The notes under the pieces were generated by a model. The model was not told the DNA's origin, made no database searches, and saw nothing but the letters and a program-made list of their open reading frames with translations. Shown piece after piece: positions 6,789-14,564 of a stretch of DNA of 64,000 nt (position 1 is its first letter; each line of letters opens with the position of its first letter). The translations under genes and the position numbers were made by a program. This DNA comes from an uncultured Lachnospiraceae bacterium (GTDB lineage Bacteria; Bacillota; Clostridia; Lachnospirales; Lachnospiraceae): positions 1-64,000 of the forward strand of contig CAJTPU010000002.1 in NCBI GenBank assembly GCA_910578335.1, written 5' to 3'.

Positions 6789-8258
6789 TTATGCTTCCGG
6801 AGTTTCTGATTCCTCCGGCGCTTCTTCAAGTGCTTCCAGCACATAACCGCCCAAAGCATCTCTTGACAAAATAAAATATTGCTGTGTATACACATTGGCA
6901 GCGTAGGTAGTCCCTGTCCGGTTCTGCACGCCTGCCGAATCCTCATAGATTTCGGAGATAACGTAAAAATCACCTTGTTCGGCTATCGTAAGCGCATACT
7001 GGAACGCATACAGATATCGCCCGTTTATGCTGCCTGCAGGCGTACCTTGTGCATCCAGAATTTTTCCGTTTGCAATCATAATTTGCGTAAGCCCGGTCAA
7101 AGCCATATCCACCGTAAAATCTGTCTCAATCCGTAGCTCGAACTGCCTTGTGGTACATTCTCCTGCCACACCCTCCGCATTATAGCATACAAATTTAAAG
7201 GTGCTTTTGCCAAGGGGCATGGGAATCGGCGCCGTATAGAGGGCTGACTGCTCTGTTGGAACCGTGCCGTCCGTCGTATAATACACAGTACAGTCCATTG
7301 GCACTACTACCGATATCATGGTCGGCGCCGTATAATCGCCGCTGTAGTTTTCCACCTCCGGCGCAGGCGGCTTAATAATGTCTATCACATAGGTTTTTGC
7401 CACCACTTCGCTCTGAATGCCATATTCATTCACAAACATGGCAGAAACCTGATACGTTCCCGTCTCTAAAAAAATCGGCATAGTGTATATATTGCTGTTT
7501 TCATCCGGTATGGTGCCGTCAAGCGTATAATATATGGTTCCCTGTATACTGGAAGTCAGCTTAAGCGGCACCACTTCCGCATACGTTCCTTCCTGATAGC
7601 TGAATTCCGGCGGCACAGCCATATATTCCTGATAGGCAACCCGTATGGCTTCATTGTCCGTATTCACCAAAAGCGTATGAATAGCGGCATAATCTTTCTT
7701 GTCCCGATAGTAGGTAATCATTTTTTTGTAGGCGCTCTCAATTTCGTCTTCCGTCGCATATCCCGATATGATAATACCACTCAGGCAGTCGGTATAGTTC
7801 TGCTCCTGCTTCATCATGCCGTAAAGCTCAGCCAGTGCAAAACGCAATGGAATTTCTTCCGGCTTTAACTCGATTGCTCTTTCGTAATACTCTGCTGCCT
7901 TCTCAAGATTTCCCGTTGCCACACATGCCTCCGCTTTGGAAATCTGATAGCTCGAAGAGTGATAGCGGTATCGGGAAACGGCATTTATCATAACCACCGT
8001 CCCTGCCACAAGCAGCACACACGACAGTCCAACCACAAGCAGCCAAATGCTTTTCCGTTTTCTTTTACGCTTGTCCGCCGTTGCATCCGTTTCCTTTGGC
8101 ACCTCTGCCAGCACATCCTCCACAATGCCGGAAAGCGTTTCATTCATACTGTATTCAATTTCCGGTTCAAAGTCTGGAACGATATGTATCTCTTCACCGC
8201 ATTTTTCACAGTAAAGATGACCTTCCTCCATTTCCGCTCCGCATTTTGGACATTTCAT
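6789..8258 (-). CDS. zinc-ribbon, TPR and chitobiase-C-like membrane protein
   Basis: This protein of 489 residues has an N-terminal zinc ribbon (C3, C6, C17, C20), an acidic linker, a basic stop-transfer, one transmembrane segment (about 71-93) and TPR-like helices (about 105-215). Two successive beta domains follow, each with the pattern GTIYYTLDGTIP / CTVYYTTDGTVP, typical of the chitobiase/beta-hexosaminidase C-terminal (CHB_HEX_C_1) fold. A short beta-rich end follows. The ribbon would be cytoplasmic and the repeats outside. It lies between folD and the nfn pair with short gaps. The function is unknown; cell-wall or envelope sensing is only a guess. Confidence 0.75.
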   Translation of the reverse strand: MKCPKCGAEMEEGHLYCEKCGEEIHIVPDFEPEIEYSMNETLSGIVEDVLAEVPKETDATADKRKRKRKSIWLLVVGLSCVLLVAGTVVMINAVSRYRYHSSSYQISKAEACVATGNLEKAAEYYERAIELKPEEIPLRFALAELYGMMKQEQNYTDCLSGIIISGYATEDEIESAYKKMITYYRDKKDYAAIHTLLVNTDNEAIRVAYQEYMAVPPEFSYQEGTYAEVVPLKLTSSIQGTIYYTLDGTIPDENSNIYTMPIFLETGTYQVSAMFVNEYGIQSEVVAKTYVIDIIKPPAPEVENYSGDYTAPTMISVVVPMDCTVYYTTDGTVPTEQSALYTAPIPMPLGKSTFKFVCYNAEGVAGECTTRQFELRIETDFTVDMALTGLTQIMIANGKILDAQGTPAGSINGRYLYAFQYALTIAEQGDFYVISEIYEDSAGVQNRTGTTYAANVYTQQYFILSRDALGGYVLEALEEAPEESETPEA

Positions 8259-8297
8259 AAGGAAACCTGACCTTCCTGCATTCTGCCGTATCTGCCG

Positions 8298-9137
8298 TTA
8301 CATTGCTGCGGATTCCACGCAATTGCTCATTAACATGGCAATCGTCATGGGTCCGACGCCGCCCGGCACCGGTGTGATGGCGCTGCAAACCGGCGCCACA
8401 TCATCATAATCCACATCGCCGCACAATCTGTTATTCTCCATGCGGTGAATGCCCACGTCAATCACCACTGCGCCTTCTTTTACATATTCTCTGGTAAAAA
8501 ATTTAGGCTTTCCTACGGCGGCAACCAGAATATCCGCCCTTTTGGTAACAGAAGCCAAATCCTTTGTTTTGGAATGCGCCACCGTAACGGTGCCATTTTC
8601 CCGAAGCAGCAAAAGCGACATAGGCTTTCCCACTATATTGCTTCTGCCCACTACCACACATTCCTTCCCTGCAATCTCTATGCCGCTTCTTTTTAAAAGC
8701 TGGATAATACCTGCCGGCGTGCAGGACACAAAGCCTTTTTCGCCGATGCACAAAGCTCCCACACTCTGCGGGTGAAACCCGTCCACATCCTTTCCGGGTG
8801 CAATGCTTCTGATTACCTTGCTCTCATCAATCTGTTTGGGCAGAGGAAGCTGCACCAGTATCCCGTTTACGTCCGCCCGTTCATTCAATTCTCCAATCAG
8901 CCCAAGCAGCTCTTCTTCTTTGGTCTCCTCCGGCAGCTCGTAAGCCAGAGAACGGATACCAATATACTCACACGCCTTTTTCTTGTTGCCCACATAGACT
9001 GTGGAAGCCGGGTCCGTGCCTACCTGTATCACGGCAAGGGTAATTTCCTTCCCCTGTGCCTTCATATCGCTTACCCTCTGCTTCAATTCATCCTTAATTT
9101 GTGCCGATATTACTTTTCCGTCTATAATCTGTGTCAT
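8298..9137 (-). CDS. folD: FolD methylene-THF dehydrogenase/cyclohydrolase
   Basis: This bifunctional enzyme of 279 residues interconverts 5,10-methylene- and 10-formyl-tetrahydrofolate using NADP. Visible motifs are YVGNKKKACEYIGI with the catalytic lysine, VQLPLPKQI, PGKDVDGFHP and the nucleotide loop VVGRSNIVGKP. The C-terminus has TPVPGGVGPMT. The start at 9137 is chosen since GAGAGG overlaps the earlier ATG. It follows fhs by 57 bases, so the two C1-folate steps are co-transcribed, and the nfn genes downstream supply NADPH/ferredoxin balance. Confidence 0.96.
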   Translation of the reverse strand: MTQIIDGKVISAQIKDELKQRVSDMKAQGKEITLAVIQVGTDPASTVYVGNKKKACEYIGIRSLAYELPEETKEEELLGLIGELNERADVNGILVQLPLPKQIDESKVIRSIAPGKDVDGFHPQSVGALCIGEKGFVSCTPAGIIQLLKRSGIEIAGKECVVVGRSNIVGKPMSLLLLRENGTVTVAHSKTKDLASVTKRADILVAAVGKPKFFTREYVKEGAVVIDVGIHRMENNRLCGDVDYDDVAPVCSAITPVPGGVGPMTIAMLMSNCVESAAM

Positions 9138-9194
9138 ATTTCCTCTCATTCTGCCGTAAAACGGCTTATTACTGCCGGTTTCATCGATATTGCT

Positions 9195-10862
9195 TCAGAA
9201 CAGCCCTGTAATCACACCCTCTTCATCTACGTCAATGCCATATGCCGCCGGATTCTTGGAAAGCCCCGGCATCGTCACAATCGTTCCGGTCAGCACCACG
9301 ATAAAGCCGGCTCCTGCCGACACATAGACCTCCCTCACACTCATGTCAAAGCCCTCCGGCCTGCCCAGCTTTTGCGGGTCGTCCGAAAGCGAATACTGGT
9401 TCTTTGCCATACAGACTGGCAGCGCTCCATAACCAAGCGTTTCCAGCTTCTCTATCTGCTTTGCGGCGGCAGAGGTATAATTTACGCTTCCTGCGCCATA
9501 AATTTTTTTCGCCACAGTCTCTATCTTCTGCTTAATGGACGCCGAATCTTCATAAAGCACCTGAAAATGGTTTTCCTGCTCCAAAGCATGCAATACCTTC
9601 TCTGCAAGGGCTATGCCGCCCTCTCCGCCCTTTTCCCATACATTAGCAATGGCAAATTCGCAGCCCCTGCTCTCGCAGAACTCTTTTACAAAAGCAGTCT
9701 CCTTTTCCGTATCCGATACAAAGGCATTCAGGGTTACTACAATGGGAACGCCGTAGAGCTGCAGGTTTTCAATATGCTTTTCCAAATTGACAATGCCTGC
9801 CTTGAGCGCTTCCATGTTCTCTTCATTCAAATCACTTTTTGCAACACCGCCATTATACTTTAACGCTCTGATTGTGGCAACCAGCACTACCGCATCCGGC
9901 TTTAATCCTGCCATCCGGCATTTAATGTCAAAAAACTTTTCAGCTCCCAAATCTGCGCCAAAGCCAGCCTCCGTCACTACATAATCCGCCATTTTAAGAG
10001 CTGTTCGGGTTGCCCTGACAGAATTGCAGCCATGTGCGATATTGGCAAAAGGCCCCCCGTGCACAAGCGCCGGTGTATGCTCCAACGTCTGAATCAGATT
10101 GGGCTTCATGGCGTCTTTTAACAGCGCCGCCATAGCGCCTACGGCGCCAAGCTGTCCCGCCGTCACCGTCCGTCCCTGATAGTCGTATGCCACCACCATA
10201 CGGGATAACCGCTCCTTTAAATCCTTCATGTCCTCGGCAAGGCACAAAACCGCCATGATTTCCGTCGCCACCGTGATGACAAAATGGTCCTCCCGGACAA
10301 ACCCATCCGTTTTGCTGCCCATGCCCACTACAATATTGCGCAATACCCTGTCATTCATGTCCATACAGCGTTTCCACACAATCTGTCTGGTATCAATCCG
10401 CAGCTCGTTGCCCTGCTGGATATGATTATCCAAAAGTGCCGCCAAAAGATTGTTAGCAGCAGTAATTGCATGAAAATCGCCGGTAAAATGCAGATTCAGG
10501 TCCTCCATTGGCACCACCTGCGCATAGCCGCCGCCGGAAGCGCCGCCCTTTATGCCAAAGCACGGTCCCAAGGACGGCTCGCGCAGGGCAATCACCGCTT
10601 TTTTATGCAGCTTTCCAAAGGCTTCTCCCAAGCCTACGGTAACTGTCGTCTTTCCCTCGCCCGCAGGCGTCGGGTTAATCGCCGTAACCAAAATCAGTTT
10701 TCCGTCCGGATTGCCAAAGACTCTCTCGATACAGGCATCCGACAGCTTCGCCTTATATTTTCCGTAAAGCTCCAATTCCTCCGCCTCAATGCCAAGCTGT
10801 TCTGCAATTTCCGTAACCGGCTTCATTTCTGTTGCCTGTGCAATCTGAATATCTGTTTTCAT
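9195..10862 (-). CDS. fhs: formate-tetrahydrofolate ligase
   Basis: This protein of 555 residues, the usual length, joins formate to tetrahydrofolate with ATP to give 10-formyl-THF. The P-loop-like PTPAGEGKTT is near residue 66, followed by LREPSLGPCFGIKGGA and the family signature around DLNLHFTGDFHAI. The ATG follows AGGGGG by seven bases. A short hairpin (10876-10893) stands just before that ribosome site. It is probably the first gene of the C1-folate/Nfn/rlmH operon. Acetogenic use cannot be decided, because no other Wood-Ljungdahl genes are in the window. Confidence 0.97.
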   Translation of the reverse strand: MKTDIQIAQATEMKPVTEIAEQLGIEAEELELYGKYKAKLSDACIERVFGNPDGKLILVTAINPTPAGEGKTTVTVGLGEAFGKLHKKAVIALREPSLGPCFGIKGGASGGGYAQVVPMEDLNLHFTGDFHAITAANNLLAALLDNHIQQGNELRIDTRQIVWKRCMDMNDRVLRNIVVGMGSKTDGFVREDHFVITVATEIMAVLCLAEDMKDLKERLSRMVVAYDYQGRTVTAGQLGAVGAMAALLKDAMKPNLIQTLEHTPALVHGGPFANIAHGCNSVRATRTALKMADYVVTEAGFGADLGAEKFFDIKCRMAGLKPDAVVLVATIRALKYNGGVAKSDLNEENMEALKAGIVNLEKHIENLQLYGVPIVVTLNAFVSDTEKETAFVKEFCESRGCEFAIANVWEKGGEGGIALAEKVLHALEQENHFQVLYEDSASIKQKIETVAKKIYGAGSVNYTSAAAKQIEKLETLGYGALPVCMAKNQYSLSDDPQKLGRPEGFDMSVREVYVSAGAGFIVVLTGTIVTMPGLSKNPAAYGIDVDEEGVITGLF

Positions 10863-10875
10863 TCTTTACACCCCC

Positions 10876-10893
10876 TGTGCGCTTTAGCGCACA
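10876..10893 (-). terminator. short hairpin between ftsK and fhs
   Basis: TGTGCGC, the loop TTTA, and its complement form a seven-base-pair GC-rich stem 33 bases past the ftsK stop and directly before the fhs ribosome site. There is no T-tract, so it may be a weak terminator or a structure influencing fhs translation. Confidence 0.35.
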
Positions 10894-10926
10894 TTCCAAT
10901 CAATATTTGAAGGTTTACTTTCAAAC

Positions 10927-13605
10927 TTATATCTCCTCCAGCAACTGTTCAAATTCTGCCATGCTCATCAGCACCTTTCTGGGTTTTGTCCCTTCTTCCT
11001 CGCCTACAACGCCGTATTCACTCAACTGGTCCATAATCCGAGCCGCCCGGTTAAAACCGATTTTAAACATTCTCTGCAGCATACCGATGGAAGCCTTGTC
11101 CTTGTCGATAATGAACCTGCCCGCATCGGCAAAATATTCATCCACACTTCCGGCGCTTTCTGCGCCCGCCTGACCGCCCTGACTGCTGCTGCCAATATTC
11201 TGAATCTTTTCCTCCACATCCGCCGCATAGACATTTCCGATTGCCTGATTTTTAAGGAAATCCACCACATCGGACACTTCTCTGTCGGAAACGAAGGCAC
11301 CCTGCACACGCGCCGGTTTGGAATAGCCTTGGGGATAAAAGAGCATATCGCCTTTTCCCAGCAGCTTTTCTGCACCGTTCATGTCAAGAATGGTGCGGGA
11401 ATCCACACCGCTGGAAACACTGAACGCCACACGGCTCGGCATATTCGCCTTGATAAGTCCCGTAATGACATCGACGGAAGGACGCTGGGTCGCAATAATC
11501 AGATGGATACCCGCCGCTCTTGCAAGCTGTGCCAGACGGCAGATGGACTCTTCTACTTCGCCCGGGGATACCATCATCAAATCTGCAAGCTCATCCACAA
11601 TAATCACAATCTGAGGAAGCTTTGCAGGCGCGTCCTCCTCTCCCTTCTCACGCATACTCTCTACTTTTTGGTTGTAGCCTTTTAAGTCACGGACATTAAA
11701 ATCCGCAAACTTTTTGTAGCGCTCCGTCATCTCGGAAACGCCCCAATGGAGCGCTGCCGCCGCCTTCTTGGGGTCTGTTACAACCGGAATCAGCAGATGC
11801 GGAATCCCGTTATATACGCTTAGCTCCACCACTTTAGGGTCTACCATAATCAGCTTTACGTCATCCGGATGCGCTTTGTACAAAATGCTCATAATCAGGG
11901 TATTGATACAAACCGATTTGCCGGAGCCTGTTGCCCCTGCAATCAGCATATGCGGCATCTTTGCAATATCCGCCACCACCACTTTACCCGCAATGTCCTT
12001 GCCTACTGCAAACGCAAGATTGGAAGGAAATTCCTTAAACTCCTTTGTCTCCAGTAAATCGCGCAGCGCCACAGCCATATTTTCTTTGTTGGGCACTTCG
12101 ATTCCAATTGCTGCTTTTCCGGGAATCGGTGCTTCTATTCTGATATCCGTCGCCGCAAGATTCAGCTTGATGTCATCGGACAAGCCGACAATCTTACTTA
12201 CCTTCACGCCCTGCTCCGGCTGCAGCTCATATCTGGTTACGGACGGTCCCTGACTGATGTCGGTAATCGTCACCCTGACGCCAAAGGTTGCAAGCGTCTG
12301 CTGCAGCCGCATGGCAGTTTCTTTTAATTCTTTTGCCGAATCACCGCCGCCGCCTTTTCCTTTCTGCAAACGGGAAAGAGGCGGGAATATGTATTTGCCC
12401 GGAAGCTTTCCGCGCGCTGCGGCGCCCTCCGGCACGATACCGTTCTGACTTTCTTCCTTCTTTTTCTCCGGAAGCTTTGCAACGGGACGGCGGGGCATGG
12501 CGCCTGTCTCTATAGACGGTGGTACGGGCTCGCCAAAAGCAGTTCCTGCAGGTACTGCCTCTGCAGGCTCATGCCATTCCTCCTGCATGTAAGGCGCTTC
12601 CTCCGCCGCTTCCCTGTCTTCCTCTATATAGGGAGATTCCTCTTCTGCCTGTACTTCCTGCAAAGCAGAAGCGCTGTTTATTCTGATTTCATGCATTTGC
12701 GATACAGCCGGTACCGCTTCAGGCTCTGCAAAATCCTCCTCCATATGAAGTATAATTTCATGCATATCGTCGCGCGCGCGCTTTTCCTGCACATGGGAGA
12801 GCGTTGTGTCAGCCATAACGCCGCTTACCTTTTTATCCATACGCAGTATTTTTTCGTTTTCCTTTTCCTCTTCCCTAAGCCGTTTTTCTTCCAGCCGCTT
12901 CGCCTTTTCTTCCTCTTTGCGCTGCCGCTCTTCCTCTATATCAGAGCGTCTTATTCTTGCCTGCTCGCGCCTTCTCTCCGCATCCTCCCTCGAGAGCTGT
13001 ACCACACGCCTGCCGCCGTTTTTCATGCTGCCTACCAAGGAGCGTTCGGTAAGAAGCACAATGCTGATTAAAGACAGGATAATCACAATCAGAACCGTAC
13101 CAAGCATATCCAGAAAATGATAGCACAAAAAGGCAAGGCTTCCTGCTATAATGCCGCCGCCCTTCCTCGCCTCGCTGTCATACTTATATAACTCCGCAAG
13201 ACTGTAGCTTTCCATCTGCAGGGCACATCCTGATACCATTTCACAGACAACGCCCACCATCAGAAACAATACAACTCCTGCCGCAATTTTCCTGACCGCC
13301 GCCGGACTTCCCGCATTCGCCGACCAGAACGCCGCTCCCACAAAGGCTATAATTGCCGCCACATATGCCAGATATCCAAACAATCCGAACAGAATATCAC
13401 TGATTCCGTTCCCCACTGTTCCCAATACGCCAAAATTGCATAAAACCAGAAAAACAGCCACTGCAAACAGCAGAATCAGCACCACCTCATGAAAAAGGGC
13501 GCTGTCCTGCTCCGAATATTCTTTGTTTGTATTTGTATTTGTCTTTCCTCTCGCAGAACTCTTTTTTGCGGAGGAAGTCTTTTTTCCTGTACGACTCGCC
13601 GCCAT
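10927..13605 (-). CDS. ftsK: FtsK/SpoIIIE DNA translocase
   Basis: This 892-residue hexameric DNA pump moves chromosome ends through the septum. Four or more hydrophobic segments lie in the first 170 residues. A highly charged coiled linker follows (Glu/Arg/Lys-rich, about residues 205-275), then an acidic Pro/Glu linker and the motor. The motor has Walker A (GATGSGKSV), Walker B (IVIIVDELADLMM) and the C-terminal winged-helix gamma domain (SIGMLQRMFKIGFNRAARIMDQL in two parts) that reads polar sequences. The start Met-Ala-Ala-Ser has GGGAG nine bases upstream. It is either FtsK or SpoIIIE; the two cannot be told apart here. Confidence 0.95.
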   Translation of the reverse strand: MAASRTGKKTSSAKKSSARGKTNTNTNKEYSEQDSALFHEVVLILLFAVAVFLVLCNFGVLGTVGNGISDILFGLFGYLAYVAAIIAFVGAAFWSANAGSPAAVRKIAAGVVLFLMVGVVCEMVSGCALQMESYSLAELYKYDSEARKGGGIIAGSLAFLCYHFLDMLGTVLIVIILSLISIVLLTERSLVGSMKNGGRRVVQLSREDAERRREQARIRRSDIEEERQRKEEEKAKRLEEKRLREEEKENEKILRMDKKVSGVMADTTLSHVQEKRARDDMHEIILHMEEDFAEPEAVPAVSQMHEIRINSASALQEVQAEEESPYIEEDREAAEEAPYMQEEWHEPAEAVPAGTAFGEPVPPSIETGAMPRRPVAKLPEKKKEESQNGIVPEGAAARGKLPGKYIFPPLSRLQKGKGGGGDSAKELKETAMRLQQTLATFGVRVTITDISQGPSVTRYELQPEQGVKVSKIVGLSDDIKLNLAATDIRIEAPIPGKAAIGIEVPNKENMAVALRDLLETKEFKEFPSNLAFAVGKDIAGKVVVADIAKMPHMLIAGATGSGKSVCINTLIMSILYKAHPDDVKLIMVDPKVVELSVYNGIPHLLIPVVTDPKKAAAALHWGVSEMTERYKKFADFNVRDLKGYNQKVESMREKGEEDAPAKLPQIVIIVDELADLMMVSPGEVEESICRLAQLARAAGIHLIIATQRPSVDVITGLIKANMPSRVAFSVSSGVDSRTILDMNGAEKLLGKGDMLFYPQGYSKPARVQGAFVSDREVSDVVDFLKNQAIGNVYAADVEEKIQNIGSSSQGGQAGAESAGSVDEYFADAGRFIIDKDKASIGMLQRMFKIGFNRAARIMDQLSEYGVVGEEEGTKPRKVLMSMAEFEQLLEEI

Positions 13606-13661
13606 CGCTCTATACTCCCGATTTATACGGTTATTTTTTGCCAAAAATGACAACCTTAGTT

Positions 13662-13690
13662 ATTATAGCATTTTTCCCCGTTCTTGTCAT
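13662..13690 (-). promoter_or_regulatory. sigma-A promoter of ftsK
   Basis: Minus-strand ATGACA (13685-13690), a 17-base spacer ending in TGC, and TATAAT (13662-13667) form an extended -10 promoter about 60 bases before the ftsK start. Confidence 0.75.
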
Positions 13691-13700
13691 CATGTACAAT

Positions 13701-14426
13701 TTAGTTTTTATTTTCGCCGCAGTCTCTGTCCCCAATCAGCTCGTGCAGCTTTGCCATCGCCTCGCTGATGCCTCCCACGGCATCGATAATGCCTTCATTT
13801 ACGGTTTCCTGCCCCACTAAAATAGTTCCGACGTCCTTCGTCAGTACGCCTGTCTCCATCATAAGCTCCTCCAGCCGCTGCTTCTGTATCCCGCAGTGGC
13901 TGCACACAAAACCGGTAATTCTGTCCTGTATCTGTTTAAAATAGTCGAAGGTCTGCGGCACCCCGATTACCATGCCATTCATTCTGACGGGGTGGATAAC
14001 CATCGTGCCGGTCGGCACAATATATGAATAATCCGTGCTGACAGCTATCGGCACACCGATGGAATGACTGCCCCCAAGTACAAGGGAAACCGTTGGCTTG
14101 GACAGGGACGAAAGCATTTCTGCTATGGCAAGTCCGGCTTCCACATCACCGCCCATCGTATTGAGAAGCACCATAACGCCTTTGATTTCCTCACTGTCTT
14201 CAATCGCTGCAAGCTGCGGCAGAATATGCTCATACTTCGTCGTCTTTGCCGAGCTGTTTAAATTGTCATGCCCTTCTATTTCCCCGATAATCGTAATCAG
14301 ATGTACGTTCTGTTTTTCTTTGTTTTTATCTAAAAGCACCTGTCCTGTCTGCTCTATGCGGGCATCCTTATACTTCTCTTCTTCCCGCTTCTCTTCATTT
14401 TTCTTTTCTGTTTTTTCCTCCTTCAT
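13701..14426 (-). CDS. tepA: TepA-like ClpP-family serine peptidase
   Basis: This protein of 241 residues has a charged N-terminal extension of about 45 residues and a ClpP/crotonase fold. The catalytic Ser lies in GGSHSIG, the His in VIHPVRM, and the GGDVEAG segment is typical. It resembles Bacillus TepA (translocation-enhancing protein), a cytoplasmic ClpP relative. The ATG follows GGAGG by six bases. It lies just upstream of ftsK, whose promoter overlaps the 3' end of this gene's surroundings. The in vivo substrate is unknown. Confidence 0.85.
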   Translation of the reverse strand: MKEEKTEKKNEEKREEEKYKDARIEQTGQVLLDKNKEKQNVHLITIIGEIEGHDNLNSSAKTTKYEHILPQLAAIEDSEEIKGVMVLLNTMGGDVEAGLAIAEMLSSLSKPTVSLVLGGSHSIGVPIAVSTDYSYIVPTGTMVIHPVRMNGMVIGVPQTFDYFKQIQDRITGFVCSHCGIQKQRLEELMMETGVLTKDVGTILVGQETVNEGIIDAVGGISEAMAKLHELIGDRDCGENKN

Positions 14427-14452
14427 CGGAATCCTCCTGTCAAAGTCTGGTT

Positions 14453-14487
14453 GTTAATAAAAGCAAGGAACCGCAATGCAGTTCCTT
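14453..14487 (-). terminator. intrinsic terminator after the GT-C-like gene
   Basis: AAGGAAC (14465-14471) and GTTCCTT (14481-14487) form a stem, and on the minus strand GCTTTTATT follows. It separates the membrane-protein gene from tepA. Confidence 0.75.
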
Positions 14488-14564
14488 ACTATTGTGCTCC
14501 AAACTTTGTGTTTCATGCAAAAGCATCAGGCGCAGCTTCATTCCTTTTGAGGCAGCTTTGATGT

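Noticed and set aside
8772..9863. A 363-codon plus-strand frame.
   Set aside because: It runs antisense across folD and fhs, two certain genes, and has no family features.
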